A stretch of DNA of 64,000 nt, taken from assembly GCF_030908385.1 (NCBI RefSeq), contig NZ_CP133091.1, forward strand, positions 1,846,128 through 1,910,127. Direction: 5' to 3'. This stretch comes from Mangrovimonas sp. YM274 (GTDB taxonomy: Bacteria > Bacteroidota > Bacteroidia > Flavobacteriales > Flavobacteriaceae). The translations under genes were made by a program, and so were the position numbers. Below, one piece after another: positions 47,283-56,613 of the stretch (positions within the stretch are counted from its first letter, which is position 1; every line of letters begins with the position of its first letter). Under the pieces are notes generated by a model. That model had not been told where the DNA came from, searched no databases, and was given only the letters and a program-made list of their open reading frames with translations.

Positions 47283-48482
47283 TTAAATGAGCTTCTTGAT
47301 TTTTGTTCGATACGTTTTTTCGATGTTAATTCTAATCCCAATTGTAAAAACATTAAACTGCTCAACCCCTAAGGAGGTTTTTCCATTAGAAATGCGATAT
47401 TCAGAATAGAAATAAGCTCTATTCAATGGACGGTATTCTAGACCAAGAATAAAGTCTTCTGTTTTAAACCCACTGCTTATTGGCTTTTGGCCATCTGGAG
47501 CGGTGATGTTTTCGGTTTCAGGTTCATAACGGTTATAGCCTCCAATAAAAACAAATTTATGATGACGATACCTTCCGAAAAATTCAAATCCTGTTGCGTT
47601 GAATATCACAGAGGGGCTAATAACTTCTGAGTTCTCATCAATAATAGTTCCATGTGTTAAATCACCATTAGATTGACTTGAATATACGGCTGCTAACTCT
47701 AAGTTTTTGTTTTTAAATTGGGCTCCAAAGGCATAATATTCAGGTTGATTGTTTAAACCAAAAATCAAACCACTATCAATGAGGTCTTGATTTAAATAGG
47801 CTTTGTTATAGGCGGCTCCAACTATAAAGTGTTTTAAAAATCGAACTCTTAACGAGCCGCCATAGCTGTCAAAAAACTTATCGTTTGTGGCGGATCTAGC
47901 CTGCATTTGAAGGCCTAAAGAAAAGGGGCCAAAAGAATTTCTGTAAACAAAGGCTTGGTCGGCACGACCGGTTCCCATAGTTCCTCCATCGGTTCCTGCA
48001 TAGTAGGTTGGCGTTCCGTGTCCACCAAAAACATTAAAGTAATCTGTAAGTCCTGTAACATCATAATACACACTCCATTGTTTTCCAAAAGTTAGTTTGC
48101 CATATTTTTTCAAGTCAAATCCTAAATATCCCAAACGACTACCAAAGACTTGTTGAGACTGTGAGGTTTCCGCTATTAAAAAACCACTTGATAAATTGGC
48201 ATCCGCATTAAAGTCTAAATTGCCTTTAAACATTTTAAGCTGTAGTTCACTCCCCATGAAGAAGGTAACATGTTTAACTTTGATGTCAATAGTTAAGCCA
48301 ATTCTTGAACCATTTTCTTGAAATTCCAATTCCTTTTGAAACCCTGCCATATGACCTCTAAAGCTTCCGTAGGGCTTTATGACTAACTGAAGGCTATCTG
48401 TTGCTTCTGAATGCTCTTGTGCATTTATATGACCACAAAAAAGCAGTCCAATTAAAGTTATGTACAAGATTTTTATTAGCAT
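47283..48482 (-). CDS. Outer-membrane porin-like protein
   Basis: A 399-residue protein with signal peptide (ending HINAQ) and a general-porin pattern: KPYGSFRGHMAGF, then ENGSRIGLTIDIK, GSRLGYLGFDLKKYGKLTFGKQ, and alternating amphipathic strands to the end (FNVFTIGIRINI). The GSR(I/L)G and FGKQWS segments are typical of OmpC/phosphoselective-type porins. Substrate selectivity cannot be read. A short basic tail (EKTYRTKIKKLI) after the last strand is unusual for a barrel, which normally ends in an aromatic residue. Confidence 0.7.
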   Translation of the reverse strand: MLIKILYITLIGLLFCGHINAQEHSEATDSLQLVIKPYGSFRGHMAGFQKELEFQENGSRIGLTIDIKVKHVTFFMGSELQLKMFKGNLDFNADANLSSGFLIAETSQSQQVFGSRLGYLGFDLKKYGKLTFGKQWSVYYDVTGLTDYFNVFGGHGTPTYYAGTDGGTMGTGRADQAFVYRNSFGPFSLGLQMQARSATNDKFFDSYGGSLRVRFLKHFIVGAAYNKAYLNQDLIDSGLIFGLNNQPEYYAFGAQFKNKNLELAAVYSSQSNGDLTHGTIIDENSEVISPSVIFNATGFEFFGRYRHHKFVFIGGYNRYEPETENITAPDGQKPISSGFKTEDFILGLEYRPLNRAYFYSEYRISNGKTSLGVEQFNVFTIGIRINIEKTYRTKIKKLI

Positions 48483-48669
48483 TGGAGTTACAAGCCGTAT
48501 AAATTGGAATTAAACATAGTTACAAAAAACAATCTATTGAAGCATGTTTTCTGTAAGGTCCATGGTAAAAAAAGAAGTGTTTCTTTACAAAGCTAATATA
48601 AGTAATTTTTTGAATGTAATATTGTAACTATTTGATTTTTAAGTGTTAAATAGAGGTTGAGGTGTGTTG

Positions 48670-49140
48670 TCACTTTTTATGGAATCTCATGGCGCCAATG
48701 TCACCAATAATAAGGTTTAAGGTTTGCCCTTGTTCACTAATTGAAAAAGTACTCACTTTTTTTAAGGTATCAAGAAAAAGTGTTTCTCCTGTCATATCAG
48801 GACACATTTTTCGGGTAAGAGCCATGGCTTCATTAAAATGAATAGAGTTACCGTTTATAGTGAGCGGTGCACTAAAATTATTACAGCCAGTATTGCCGCT
48901 TGTTGTTGATTTTTCTAAATTGAAAGTAATCTTTGGCGCTCCATGTGGGTAGATTTCACTAAAATCTTTTGGCGCTCCCATAATATAATTGGCTTCCCAA
49001 GTACCTTCTAATTCTTTTGATGGCGAAGAATTTGATGTTGCTGAAATTGGCTCTTTATCCATGGATTTTTCTTTTTTTTCATTGTTGCAGGCGGTCGCAG
49101 TAATGAGTAGATAGGTTAAGAATACATATATTGGACGCAT
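48670..49140 (-). CDS. META-domain lipoprotein
   Basis: A 156-residue lipoprotein (ITATAC lipobox, Cys18). After a Ser-rich linker, the META/HslJ-like domain runs from GTWEANYI to the end, with the hallmark GNTGCNNFSAPLTINGNSI and a MALTRKMCPD segment. Family members are small outer-membrane or periplasmic lipoproteins sometimes linked to stress or antibiotic tolerance; the role here is unknown. It is monocistronic, with about 100-190 bp of empty sequence on either side. Confidence 0.8.
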   Translation of the reverse strand: MRPIYVFLTYLLITATACNNEKKEKSMDKEPISATSNSSPSKELEGTWEANYIMGAPKDFSEIYPHGAPKITFNLEKSTTSGNTGCNNFSAPLTINGNSIHFNEAMALTRKMCPDMTGETLFLDTLKKVSTFSISEQGQTLNLIIGDIGAMRFHKK

Positions 49141-49245
49141 AATTCAATTTTTTAGTGAAATAAAATAAGGTTACACATATATTTACAAGATAAGAAAATC
49201 TCATAAGATTAAAATGGTTGATTAAATGAATTTGTATGATTTTTA

Positions 49246-50292
49246 TTAGCGGATTAGTCTTGCATTGGAGCGAAAGTGTTTTTTTAGTTTTAAGAATCTA
49301 AGTTCAAAATATTGATAGGACAAATGAGATAGGACAAAAGTTCCTAAAATTGATAGAACGTATAAGATTAAAACGATGAGTGAAGAGGGAAGTTGTATGA
49401 CTTTTTTCGTTTGAATTATAACAAAAAGGACGAAGTGGACCACAAACATATGGTACATGTAGATACCATAGGAAATTTTTCCAAGGTAATTAAGAAATGG
49501 TGAGGTGATTTTGAAAAGTTTGGCCTTGGCTAAATTGATTATAAGAAGATTAAAAAGAAAGAGTTCAAATACATCTTTGAATACATCATTTGAAAAATTA
49601 AAAAGGTTGGTTGTAAAATATAGAGCAAAAACTAAATAGACAAGAGTATTAACCAAAGGATGATTGCTATGGAGTTTGTAGCCTTTTCTTTGTAATAGAG
49701 CTATAAGGCCTCCGGTTGACATATAGAAAAACAACATGCTGAACTGGCTCAGAAAAGGCAAGATGTTAGAGTGGAAAATCAAAAAGTAAGCAATGGAAAA
49801 CAAAAAGAGATATTTGGTATATTTTTTTAAGGGAATAAGAAACAGTAGTGGGGCTACTAATAAGTAAAATTGCTCTTCAACACCAATGGACCATAAAACA
49901 CCAAGTATAGAACCAGGATTGTAAAGTACTGTAAAAACGTTAGGCATAAATCCAACATTCCAAATCAGGGCTTGCCAAATATTGTAGTTGATTTTAAAAG
50001 GAATATGAAGGGAGGGTAGAATAATATGGTAATAACTCAACCCTATAAAAAGAACGGTATAATAAACGGGATATAGTCTTAGTATACGTCGGATATAAAA
50101 AATTTTTATGTTTATGGAGCCGGTCTTGCTCCTTTCATCAAATAGTAACCCTATTATGAGGTATCCGCTTAAAGTGAAAAATACAAATACGGCTTGTGGA
50201 CCACGTTGAGAAAAAGCAAATTCAGAAAGGTTTGGCAAACTTAATGATTGGGAAAGCATGGCGATATGGTTAATAACCACCATAATGGCCAA
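49246..50292 (-). CDS. Acyltransferase-3 family membrane protein (true start probably upstream)
   Basis: A 348-residue integral membrane protein of the OafA/acyltransferase-3 family, which O-acylates surface sugars. VVINHIA carries the motif His, and VFVFFTLSGYLI, YIRRILRLYPVYY and WSIGVEEQFYL are typical, followed by about 10 helices. The first start codon available is TTG at 50290-50292. Yet the reading frame stays open upstream to about 50400 and encodes RIHNLDSLRGF directly before it, the conserved family N-terminus. No ATG, GTG or TTG exists in that stretch; an ATA at 50344-50346 sits where the start would be expected. A lost start codon, a rare start codon, or a damaged gene are the alternatives. 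Confidence 0.8.
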   Translation of the reverse strand: MAIMVVINHIAMLSQSLSLPNLSEFAFSQRGPQAVFVFFTLSGYLIIGLLFDERSKTGSINIKIFYIRRILRLYPVYYTVLFIGLSYYHIILPSLHIPFKINYNIWQALIWNVGFMPNVFTVLYNPGSILGVLWSIGVEEQFYLLVAPLLFLIPLKKYTKYLFLFSIAYFLIFHSNILPFLSQFSMLFFYMSTGGLIALLQRKGYKLHSNHPLVNTLVYLVFALYFTTNLFNFSNDVFKDVFELFLFNLLIINLAKAKLFKITSPFLNYLGKISYGIYMYHMFVVHFVLFVIIQTKKVIQLPSSLIVLILYVLSILGTFVLSHLSYQYFELRFLKLKKHFRSNARLIR

Positions 50293-50500
50293 GAAGCCTC
50301 TAAGGGAATCTAAGTTGTGGATTCTATTTTTACTGTGATTTTTTATAGAATCGAGGTAAATAGATGTAAATGATCTAATTATTTGTACCTCAATATACCT
50401 AAAAATCGCCTACTGTACTTTAAATTAAATAATAAGTTTTTTCCTGTTGATTTAAAATGGTTTAAAAACAAATTAGAATTTTGTAGTGTATCAATAGTTT

Positions 50501-51763
50501 TTATAAAATGGAAATACCAAATATGAAGGATATGTTTTGGTATTCAGAACTCCAAAACGAATAATGAGCTAAGATTTCTCTTTTGGTAAAATACCGTATT
50601 TCTAAACTAAATTTATCCATTAATTTGTAGCCGGCTCCAAAGGCCATATTCATATAGGTATTAATATCCAAATGTTTTAAATCGGTATCGTTAATCTTGT
50701 AATCAATGGAGGATTTATTTATGCCAAGATCAAAAACGAAAGCTCCATTAATAAAAATTTTAGAATTTTTATTAAGAAAAAAGTAATGTCTAATTCCTAG
50801 TGGTAATTCTAACGTTGCATAATCAACAGTAGTAACTACATGACCGTAAGCAAAACCAGTAGCTTCAGATGTTTCAGATGTTTGATCGGTTTTAAAATAT
50901 TGATATGTGGGTTCAACAATAATTGCCCATTTATTTTTGTTAAATGGTAAAACAAATTCTGCTTCAAGGCCAAAACCGAAGCTTAATTTTGTGTCAAACT
51001 CAACATTTCTGTAACCAGAATTTTTACTTTCAATACTTAATGAGGACATATTAATTCGTGGTCGCAGTGAAAGATTAAAAAAATCAATTTTCTTTTTATC
51101 CTTATAAATTTTACTGTCCGAATTGTGACAATGATTGTAATCTGTAAAAAGTTTGATTAAATCACTTTTGTGGTAGTTTAGACTTTTAAAAGTGTTGAAA
51201 TTTAGACTTTCACATTTTAAAGAATTCCATAATTGTTGTCTAAACTGATTGTTTTCATTTATTTTGTTGCTACTAACTCTAAATTCTTTATGGATTAGTT
51301 GCGCGATTGGCTCTTGGTCTATATTAAAAAAATATCTCCTGTATAAACCTTCGACATGTAAATACAAAGTGGCTTTTCCTTCTAGTAAGACCTTCAAGAA
51401 AAGTTCTTGTTTTTGAAAGTTTGGTTCTCTTTTGGTATCTAAATTTTGGATATCTACCGGAGAAGTGTCAATATCAACTACGGTTTTTATAAACTTAACT
51501 TTGTTATAAATTCCAAATTCTTTAATTGAATTTATTTTACCTGTTTTAATAGTGGAAGTTTCTGTAGGCTTATATTTAAAATCGGTTGGGTTGTATTTCC
51601 ATTCGGAATTTTTTATCAGACATTCAGTTTTAGTTCCAGCATCATCAATAAAATATCCTTTTTCAAATTCTATTTGGGAGTAACTAATGGCATTCCATAA
51701 AAAAGTAAGAATAAAGAATAGGCCTAACTTGTTTTTGATAGGGTTGGGTAAGGTATAAAGCAT
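50501..51763 (-). CDS. Outer-membrane beta-barrel protein (PorT-like)
   Basis: About 420 residues when started at the internal Met (MLYTLPNPIKNKLGLFFIL...), which gives a signal peptide ending ISYSQ; a longer frame begins at 51829. Residues about 30-230 form a soluble region with strand-rich YFIDDAGTKTECLI and Cys-containing segments. The C-terminal 190 residues are a small outer-membrane barrel (FGFGLEAEFVLPFNKNKWAIIVEPTYQYFK ... SFIFGISIL is the terminal strand pattern). This layout is common in flavobacteria. No specific function is inferred. Confidence 0.65.
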   Translation of the reverse strand: MLYTLPNPIKNKLGLFFILTFLWNAISYSQIEFEKGYFIDDAGTKTECLIKNSEWKYNPTDFKYKPTETSTIKTGKINSIKEFGIYNKVKFIKTVVDIDTSPVDIQNLDTKREPNFQKQELFLKVLLEGKATLYLHVEGLYRRYFFNIDQEPIAQLIHKEFRVSSNKINENNQFRQQLWNSLKCESLNFNTFKSLNYHKSDLIKLFTDYNHCHNSDSKIYKDKKKIDFFNLSLRPRINMSSLSIESKNSGYRNVEFDTKLSFGFGLEAEFVLPFNKNKWAIIVEPTYQYFKTDQTSETSEATGFAYGHVVTTVDYATLELPLGIRHYFFLNKNSKIFINGAFVFDLGINKSSIDYKINDTDLKHLDINTYMNMAFGAGYKLMDKFSLEIRYFTKREILAHYSFWSSEYQNISFIFGISIL

Positions 51764-52018
51764 TTTTAAGTGGTTGGTTGTATCTGGTATTTTGGAGTCT
51801 AATGTAATACTTTTCTGTATATGGGACAACTATTTATTATTGTATCAATCATCCTATTTGTAACGGGTTGTTTAATAGTGTTTTATTGAGGAAATATTTG
51901 GAATGAATTGGTTAATTCAAAATACCTAAGAAATTATAGATTAAACTATGGTATTATCATTAAAAACTGTTTAAAATATGGATATTATAATTTTTTAATT
52001 TTACGATATGAGAGTGGT

Positions 52019-52046
52019 TTGGCTGTTTGGATTTAATGTAATTTTG
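52019..52046 (+). promoter_or_regulatory. Candidate promoter TTG-N17-TAATTTTG for the MFS gene
   Basis: TTG at 52019-52021 and TAATTTTG at 52039-52046 with a slightly short 17-bp spacer; the MFS start lies 38 bp after the -7 element. Confidence 0.45.
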
Positions 52047-52083
52047 TGAGCTTAATTCAATGTAAATTGTTTTATAAAGTTCT

Positions 52084-53217
52084 ATGATGCAGGAAAGAGT
52101 TAAACAACGTCTCGCGTTAAATACCTATTTCTTTTTTTCAGGTTTAACCTTTGCTACTTGGGCATCCAGGATCCCTAGTATCAAAACATATTTCAATTTT
52201 AATGAAGCTGAATTAGGGACAATTTTATTGGCAATGCCTATAAGTTCAATTATTGGTTTACCGGTTTCTGGTTGGTTAATTTCCAAGTATAACAGTCGCG
52301 GGCCTTTGGTTGTAGCATTTGTATGTTTTGCCTTGGCGCTGATGGCTATAGGTTTTGTAACAACTCCTTTTTTATTAGTTGTAAGTATTTGTGTGTTTTC
52401 ATTTTTTATGCGAATCATAAATATATCCATGAATACACAGTCTATAACATTACAAAAGAAATACGAAAAACGCATTGTAGGTTCTTTTCATGGATTATGG
52501 AGTACAGGAGGTTTGGTTGGGGTTGGATTTTCAACTTTGATGGTGAAATTGGATGTTGGAATGTCGGTACATTTAATGATTGTTTCTATAATTACCTTGG
52601 TGTGTTCTATTGTAGCTTATTTTTTTACCTTAACTAACGATAAGGCCCCGACAGGTAATAAATTAATTTTAGGTAAGCCTGATGCCTTTATCCTCTATCT
52701 AGGGCTTTTGGTGTTTTTTGCCGCCTTGTGTGAAGGAGGTATGTTCGATTGGAGTGGTGTATATTTTAAGGAAGTTGTGGAAGCTGAGGTATTTACTTAC
52801 GGATATTTAACCTTCATGACATTTATGGCTATGTCCCGCTTCTTTTCAGATCGTTTGGTGGAATTGTTAGGGATGCCAAAAACCTTTGCAATTAGTGCCG
52901 TTAGTGTCGCGATTGGAATTTTGATTTCGATTATTTGGCCTTACTTTTGGCCAGCTTTGTTTGGATTCTGTTTAGTTGGTTTTGGTACGGCTTCCGTATT
53001 CCCAATGGCCTTCAGTTTGGCTGGAACTTCCCAAAAGTATTCGGCAGGAATGGCTATTTCCATAATTTCTACCTATGGAACCCTCGGTATGTTGATAGGT
53101 CCTCCAATGGTGGGGTATTTGGCTCATGCTTTTGGATTGCGATATGCCTTTTTTGTCTTCGTATTTTCCGGTTTAATGCTGATTCCAATTTCTAGATTGT
53201 TTTTCAATAGAAAATAG
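52084..53217 (+). CDS. Major facilitator superfamily transporter (YbjJ-like)
   Basis: A 377-residue inner-membrane carrier with about 12 hydrophobic segments. FFSGLTFATWASRIPSIK near the N-terminus and GSFHGLWSTGGLVG before helix 5 resemble the YbjJ-type MFS branch. PMAFSLAGT and GPPMVGYLAHAFGLRYAFF are typical of the C-terminal half. The substrate is unknown. It is separated from its neighbours by a 254-bp gap upstream and converges on moaA with 15 bp between stops. Confidence 0.8.
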   Translation: MMQERVKQRLALNTYFFFSGLTFATWASRIPSIKTYFNFNEAELGTILLAMPISSIIGLPVSGWLISKYNSRGPLVVAFVCFALALMAIGFVTTPFLLVVSICVFSFFMRIINISMNTQSITLQKKYEKRIVGSFHGLWSTGGLVGVGFSTLMVKLDVGMSVHLMIVSIITLVCSIVAYFFTLTNDKAPTGNKLILGKPDAFILYLGLLVFFAALCEGGMFDWSGVYFKEVVEAEVFTYGYLTFMTFMAMSRFFSDRLVELLGMPKTFAISAVSVAIGILISIIWPYFWPALFGFCLVGFGTASVFPMAFSLAGTSQKYSAGMAISIISTYGTLGMLIGPPMVGYLAHAFGLRYAFFVFVFSGLMLIPISRLFFNRK

Positions 53218-53232
53218 AAGATTTTTGGGAAA

Positions 53233-54237
53233 TTAACCCCCAATGGTAATCATGCTTCGGTTGTTGTGGAGTTCGGTATTGTTGAATGCTTCAAAAGTGG
53301 TTAGGCCGGCTCTAGTAGCTTTCTTTTTAAAAAGTGCCAATTGAATTAAAGGTTCAATAGATTCGTTATTTCTAAGGGATGTGAGCAAATTCGTTTCATT
53401 GTTTGAAAACAAGCAATTTTTAAGCTTTCCGTCGGCAGTTAATCTAACACGGTTACAACTATCGCAAAAAGGATTGGTAACAGTGCTAATGATTCCAAAC
53501 TGCCCCTTAAATCCTTTGATTTTATAATTTCTTGAAGTGAAATTGTCCTCGTTTTCCAATGTTGCAACTTTTGAAGTTCCAAAATGCTCATACACTTGAG
53601 TAAGAATTTCTTCTTGGGAAACCAATTTGTCTTTATTCCAATTATTGCCATCAAAAGGCATAAACTCAATAAACCTTAAAGAGATAGGAAGGTCTTTGGT
53701 TAAACCAATTAAATCCAATATTTCGTCATCATTGAAATCTTTCATCAAGACTACATTTATTTTCACGTTGAAACCTTTTTCCAAGGCAAGCAAGATATTC
53801 TGATAAGTCTTTTGAAATTCATTTCTTCGGGTAATCAGTTTGAATTTCTCCGGATTGAGCGTGTCCAAACTAATGTTGATATCCTGAAGCCCATTAGTTT
53901 TAAAGTCTTCAACAAACCGGTCCAAAAGTACGGCATTGGTAGTAATAGACAGTTTTGCAGGTAATGTTGAAAGACGTTTTAAGATATCTGTAAAGTCCTT
54001 TCTTACCAAGGGTTCACCACCTGTAAGCCGTATTTTGGTCACGCCATTTTCTACAAATATTTTAGCGATATCAAAAACTTCATCGGCCGTCATTAAATGG
54101 CTTTTGGGAGTCAATGGAACGCCATTGGCTGGCATACAATAAGTACAGCGTAGATTGCACTTTTCAGTCAATGAAATGCGGAGATAGTTGTGCTTTCGAC
54201 CAAAACTATCGGTCAATATGGAATCGTTTTTTTGCAT
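53233..54237 (-). CDS. moaA: GTP 3',8-cyclase MoaA
   Basis: A 334-residue radical SAM enzyme that starts molybdenum cofactor synthesis by rearranging GTP. The N-terminal CNLRCTYC motif binds the SAM [4Fe-4S] cluster. The C-terminal cluster ligands are in NPFCDSCNRVRLTADGKLKNC, and the last two residues are the family's Gly-Gly. TGGEPLVRKD and NISLDTL are the expected SAM-binding and GTP-site segments. It is the last gene of the minus-strand Moco operon, starting directly after the stop of moaC-mog with no spacer. Confidence 0.95.
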   Translation of the reverse strand: MQKNDSILTDSFGRKHNYLRISLTEKCNLRCTYCMPANGVPLTPKSHLMTADEVFDIAKIFVENGVTKIRLTGGEPLVRKDFTDILKRLSTLPAKLSITTNAVLLDRFVEDFKTNGLQDINISLDTLNPEKFKLITRRNEFQKTYQNILLALEKGFNVKINVVLMKDFNDDEILDLIGLTKDLPISLRFIEFMPFDGNNWNKDKLVSQEEILTQVYEHFGTSKVATLENEDNFTSRNYKIKGFKGQFGIISTVTNPFCDSCNRVRLTADGKLKNCLFSNNETNLLTSLRNNESIEPLIQLALFKKKATRAGLTTFEAFNNTELHNNRSMITIGG

Positions 54238-55146
54238 CTATTCGTGTTGCTGTCCTTTTAAAATTTTGAAAATATGGAGAAGGTGAGGGAACACGGCATC
54301 CATAGATTCTTTAGCGCCATTGGTAGATCCTGGTAAGGCCAAAACCAAACAATCCCCTAGTGTTCCTGCAACACTTCGTGATAACATGGAGTAAGGCGTG
54401 CGCTCTTGCCCATAACTGCGGATGGCCTCTTCAATACCAGGAATACGTCGCTCCAAAATAGGTTCCAATGCTTCTGGAGTAACATCCCTAAATGATAATC
54501 CTGTACCTCCAGTAAAAATGATGAGATTATGGTTTTCGGAATTAGTGATTGTTTTTTCTCTTATAATATCAATCTCGTCAGGAATCACTTCGTATTTGGA
54601 AATGGCCACATCATTTTGTTCGAGTTTCTCAATGATGGCTTTTCCGGCTCTGTCTTCTTTTAAGCCTGCCGAAATAGTATCGGAACACACAAAAACACAA
54701 GCTTTGAGTTGTGATCTATGTTTGTTGTTGAAACTGCTTTTGCCTCCTTTTTTGTCCAACAGTTTAATCGTGCCAATTTCAATCTGTTTGTCGATAGGCT
54801 TTAACATGTCATAAAGTGTCAAGGCCACCACCGAAGCGCCGTGCATAGCTTCGACTTCAACCCCTGTTTTATAAATGGTTTTTATGGTAACGTCAATTTT
54901 GATGTCAAGATCCTCAATCTCAAATTCAACAGAAGTAAACTCAATAGGCAAGGGGTGGCAATCAGGTATAATGTTATGCGTGTTCTTTACGGCAAACAGT
55001 CCCGCAGTTTTGGACATTTCAAACACGTTTCCTTTCGGCACCATATTGTTTTTGATGGCGTCTATGGTGTCTTGTTTACTTACTTTAACTACAGCTTGGG
55101 CTGTGGCAACTCTTAAAGTTTTTATTTTATGGGTAATGTCTACCAT
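54238..55146 (-). CDS. Fused MoaC (cyclic pyranopterin synthase) and Mog/MoaB domain
   Basis: A 302-residue fusion. Residues 1-145 are MoaC (KGNVFEMSKTAGLFAVKNT, IIPDCHPL, GVEVEA, KPIDKQIEIG, LLDKKGGKS), which completes the GTP-to-cPMP step with MoaA. Residues about 155-302 are a MogA/MoaB-type domain (FVCSDTISAG, IIFTGGTGLSFRDVTPEA, ALPGSTNGAKESMDAV), which adenylates molybdopterin before molybdate insertion. The family Lys (KPIDK) and GGTG motifs are intact in both halves. This type of fusion is known in Bacteroidota. It is encoded between moaE and moaA. Confidence 0.93.
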   Translation of the reverse strand: MVDITHKIKTLRVATAQAVVKVSKQDTIDAIKNNMVPKGNVFEMSKTAGLFAVKNTHNIIPDCHPLPIEFTSVEFEIEDLDIKIDVTIKTIYKTGVEVEAMHGASVVALTLYDMLKPIDKQIEIGTIKLLDKKGGKSSFNNKHRSQLKACVFVCSDTISAGLKEDRAGKAIIEKLEQNDVAISKYEVIPDEIDIIREKTITNSENHNLIIFTGGTGLSFRDVTPEALEPILERRIPGIEEAIRSYGQERTPYSMLSRSVAGTLGDCLVLALPGSTNGAKESMDAVFPHLLHIFKILKGQQHE

Positions 55147-55149
55147 GGT

Positions 55150-55578
55150 TTATTTATTGGTTTTCCATTGATGGGTTTCGTCTTCAAAAATCTCCTTTCC
55201 AAACAGAGGCACTTTTTTCTTTACAATATCCACTAAGTATTGGGTGGCTTCATAGACTTCCGAACTGTGTTTAGCCGAAACGAACACAAAAAAGCAAATT
55301 TCTCCAGCCTTTACAGTGCCCAAACTATGGTAAATATGCATACAGGTAAGGTTGAAGGTTTTAAATGCTTTTTCCCTAATATCAGCAAGAATTTCATTGG
55401 CCATGGCTTCGTAACAGGTAAAGTCGATGGCGGCTACGGTTTTATTGTTCACCACATCGGCACGAACCTGCCCTAAAAAGATATTGTGGGCGCCAATATC
55501 GGTTTTTGTTTGGTGCTTTCGAATGGATTCTGAAATGAATTCCGGAGAAATAGGACCGTCAATGAATACTTTTTTCAT
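55150..55578 (-). CDS. moaE: Molybdopterin synthase large subunit MoaE
   Basis: A 142-residue MoaE, the catalytic large subunit that converts cPMP into molybdopterin using sulfur from MoaD. Visible features are GAHNIFLGQVRAD, FTCYEAMANE, HSLGTVKAGEICFFVFVSAKHSSEVYEA and the C-terminal Lys-bearing KKKVPLFGKEIFED that meets the MoaD tail. The start overlaps the end of moeB by 20 bp, implying translational coupling. Confidence 0.93.
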   Translation of the reverse strand: MKKVFIDGPISPEFISESIRKHQTKTDIGAHNIFLGQVRADVVNNKTVAAIDFTCYEAMANEILADIREKAFKTFNLTCMHIYHSLGTVKAGEICFFVFVSAKHSSEVYEATQYLVDIVKKKVPLFGKEIFEDETHQWKTNK

Positions 55579-56611
55579 TTTTCAATAGTTTTGAAATGGC
55601 TTCGGCGCCATCGGTGATACATATAATGGATTTGAATTGTTGTTGCTTTAAAATGTTAGCTGCTTGCTTGCTTCTTACCCCGCTTTGACAGAAAACAGCA
55701 TAGGTGTTTTCAGGATTTAAACTGTCTAGATTTAATGCCAATGTAGAAAGCGGAAGCTTGAGCACATTTGGATGTTCTACAGAAGGTAATTCTCCTAGTT
55801 CCCTTACGTCAATAAGGGTTATATCATTTTGAAGTGCTTCAGTGATGGATTGATTCCTTACAGCAGTGTTTAAATATTGGGCCGTATAAAATGTCTTGTC
55901 AATAACTGGCTCCTGCTTTTTAGAAAAAGAAAAGATGTGTTGTGACGAGGTCAAGGCATTATACACCAATAGTTTTCCTGATAACAGTTCGCCAATACCT
56001 AAAATCAGCTTCATGGCTTCATTGGCTTGCATCATTCCTATGAGGCCAACAGTAGTTCCTAAAACACCTGCTTCTTCACAATTTTGAACATTGCCGTTGG
56101 CTTCGGGAAACAAACAGCGATACGTAGGGCCATTGTGATAATTACATACCGTGACCTGTCCTTCAAATTGATGAACCGAGCCGTGGATAAACGGCTTGTC
56201 TAACAACACACAGACATCGTTGATGAGATAGCGAGTAGCAAGATTGTCCGAAGCGTCAATTACCAAATCATATTTAGGAATGATGTCCAAAGCATTTTTG
56301 CCATTTAAAAATGCATCATAGGTTTCAATAGATACCGTTGAATTGTTCTTTTTTAAATGCTCTGCTGCAGTTTTTGCTTTGTTAAGGTTGATGTCCTCCT
56401 CAGCGTAAAGTGTTTGGCGATGTAAGTTGGTTTCATCAACAGTGTCGCCATCAATAATACCGATGGTACCAATTCCAGCCGAAGTTAGATATGGCAATAC
56501 AGCACAGCCCAAACCACCAGCCCCTACAACCAATATTTTGGCATCGGTAAGTTTTTGCTGCCCAGAAATGCCCACTTGAGGCAAATTAATTTGTCTGCTG
56601 TATCTATTCAT
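55559..56611 (-). CDS. moeB: MoeB/HesA-type adenylyltransferase with C-terminal rhodanese domain
   Basis: A 350-residue E1-like enzyme that adenylates the MoaD C-terminus and, via its rhodanese domain, may pass sulfur to it. The N-terminal YSRQINLPQVG, the nucleotide loop VVGAGGLGCAVLPYL, DGDTVDETNLHRQ and the Asp of VIDASDN are intact. The rhodanese domain (about 255-350) has active Cys in FCQSGVRS. The usual structural zinc site of two CxxC pairs looks broken: the first pair reads TYRC in place of CYRC, and the distal CxxC ahead of the rhodanese linker is absent. It sits between moaD and moaE. Confidence 0.9.
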   Translation of the reverse strand: MNRYSRQINLPQVGISGQQKLTDAKILVVGAGGLGCAVLPYLTSAGIGTIGIIDGDTVDETNLHRQTLYAEEDINLNKAKTAAEHLKKNNSTVSIETYDAFLNGKNALDIIPKYDLVIDASDNLATRYLINDVCVLLDKPFIHGSVHQFEGQVTVCNYHNGPTYRCLFPEANGNVQNCEEAGVLGTTVGLIGMMQANEAMKLILGIGELLSGKLLVYNALTSSQHIFSFSKKQEPVIDKTFYTAQYLNTAVRNQSITEALQNDITLIDVRELGELPSVEHPNVLKLPLSTLALNLDSLNPENTYAVFCQSGVRSKQAANILKQQQFKSIICITDGAEAISKLLKNEKSIH

Positions 56612-56613
56612 AA

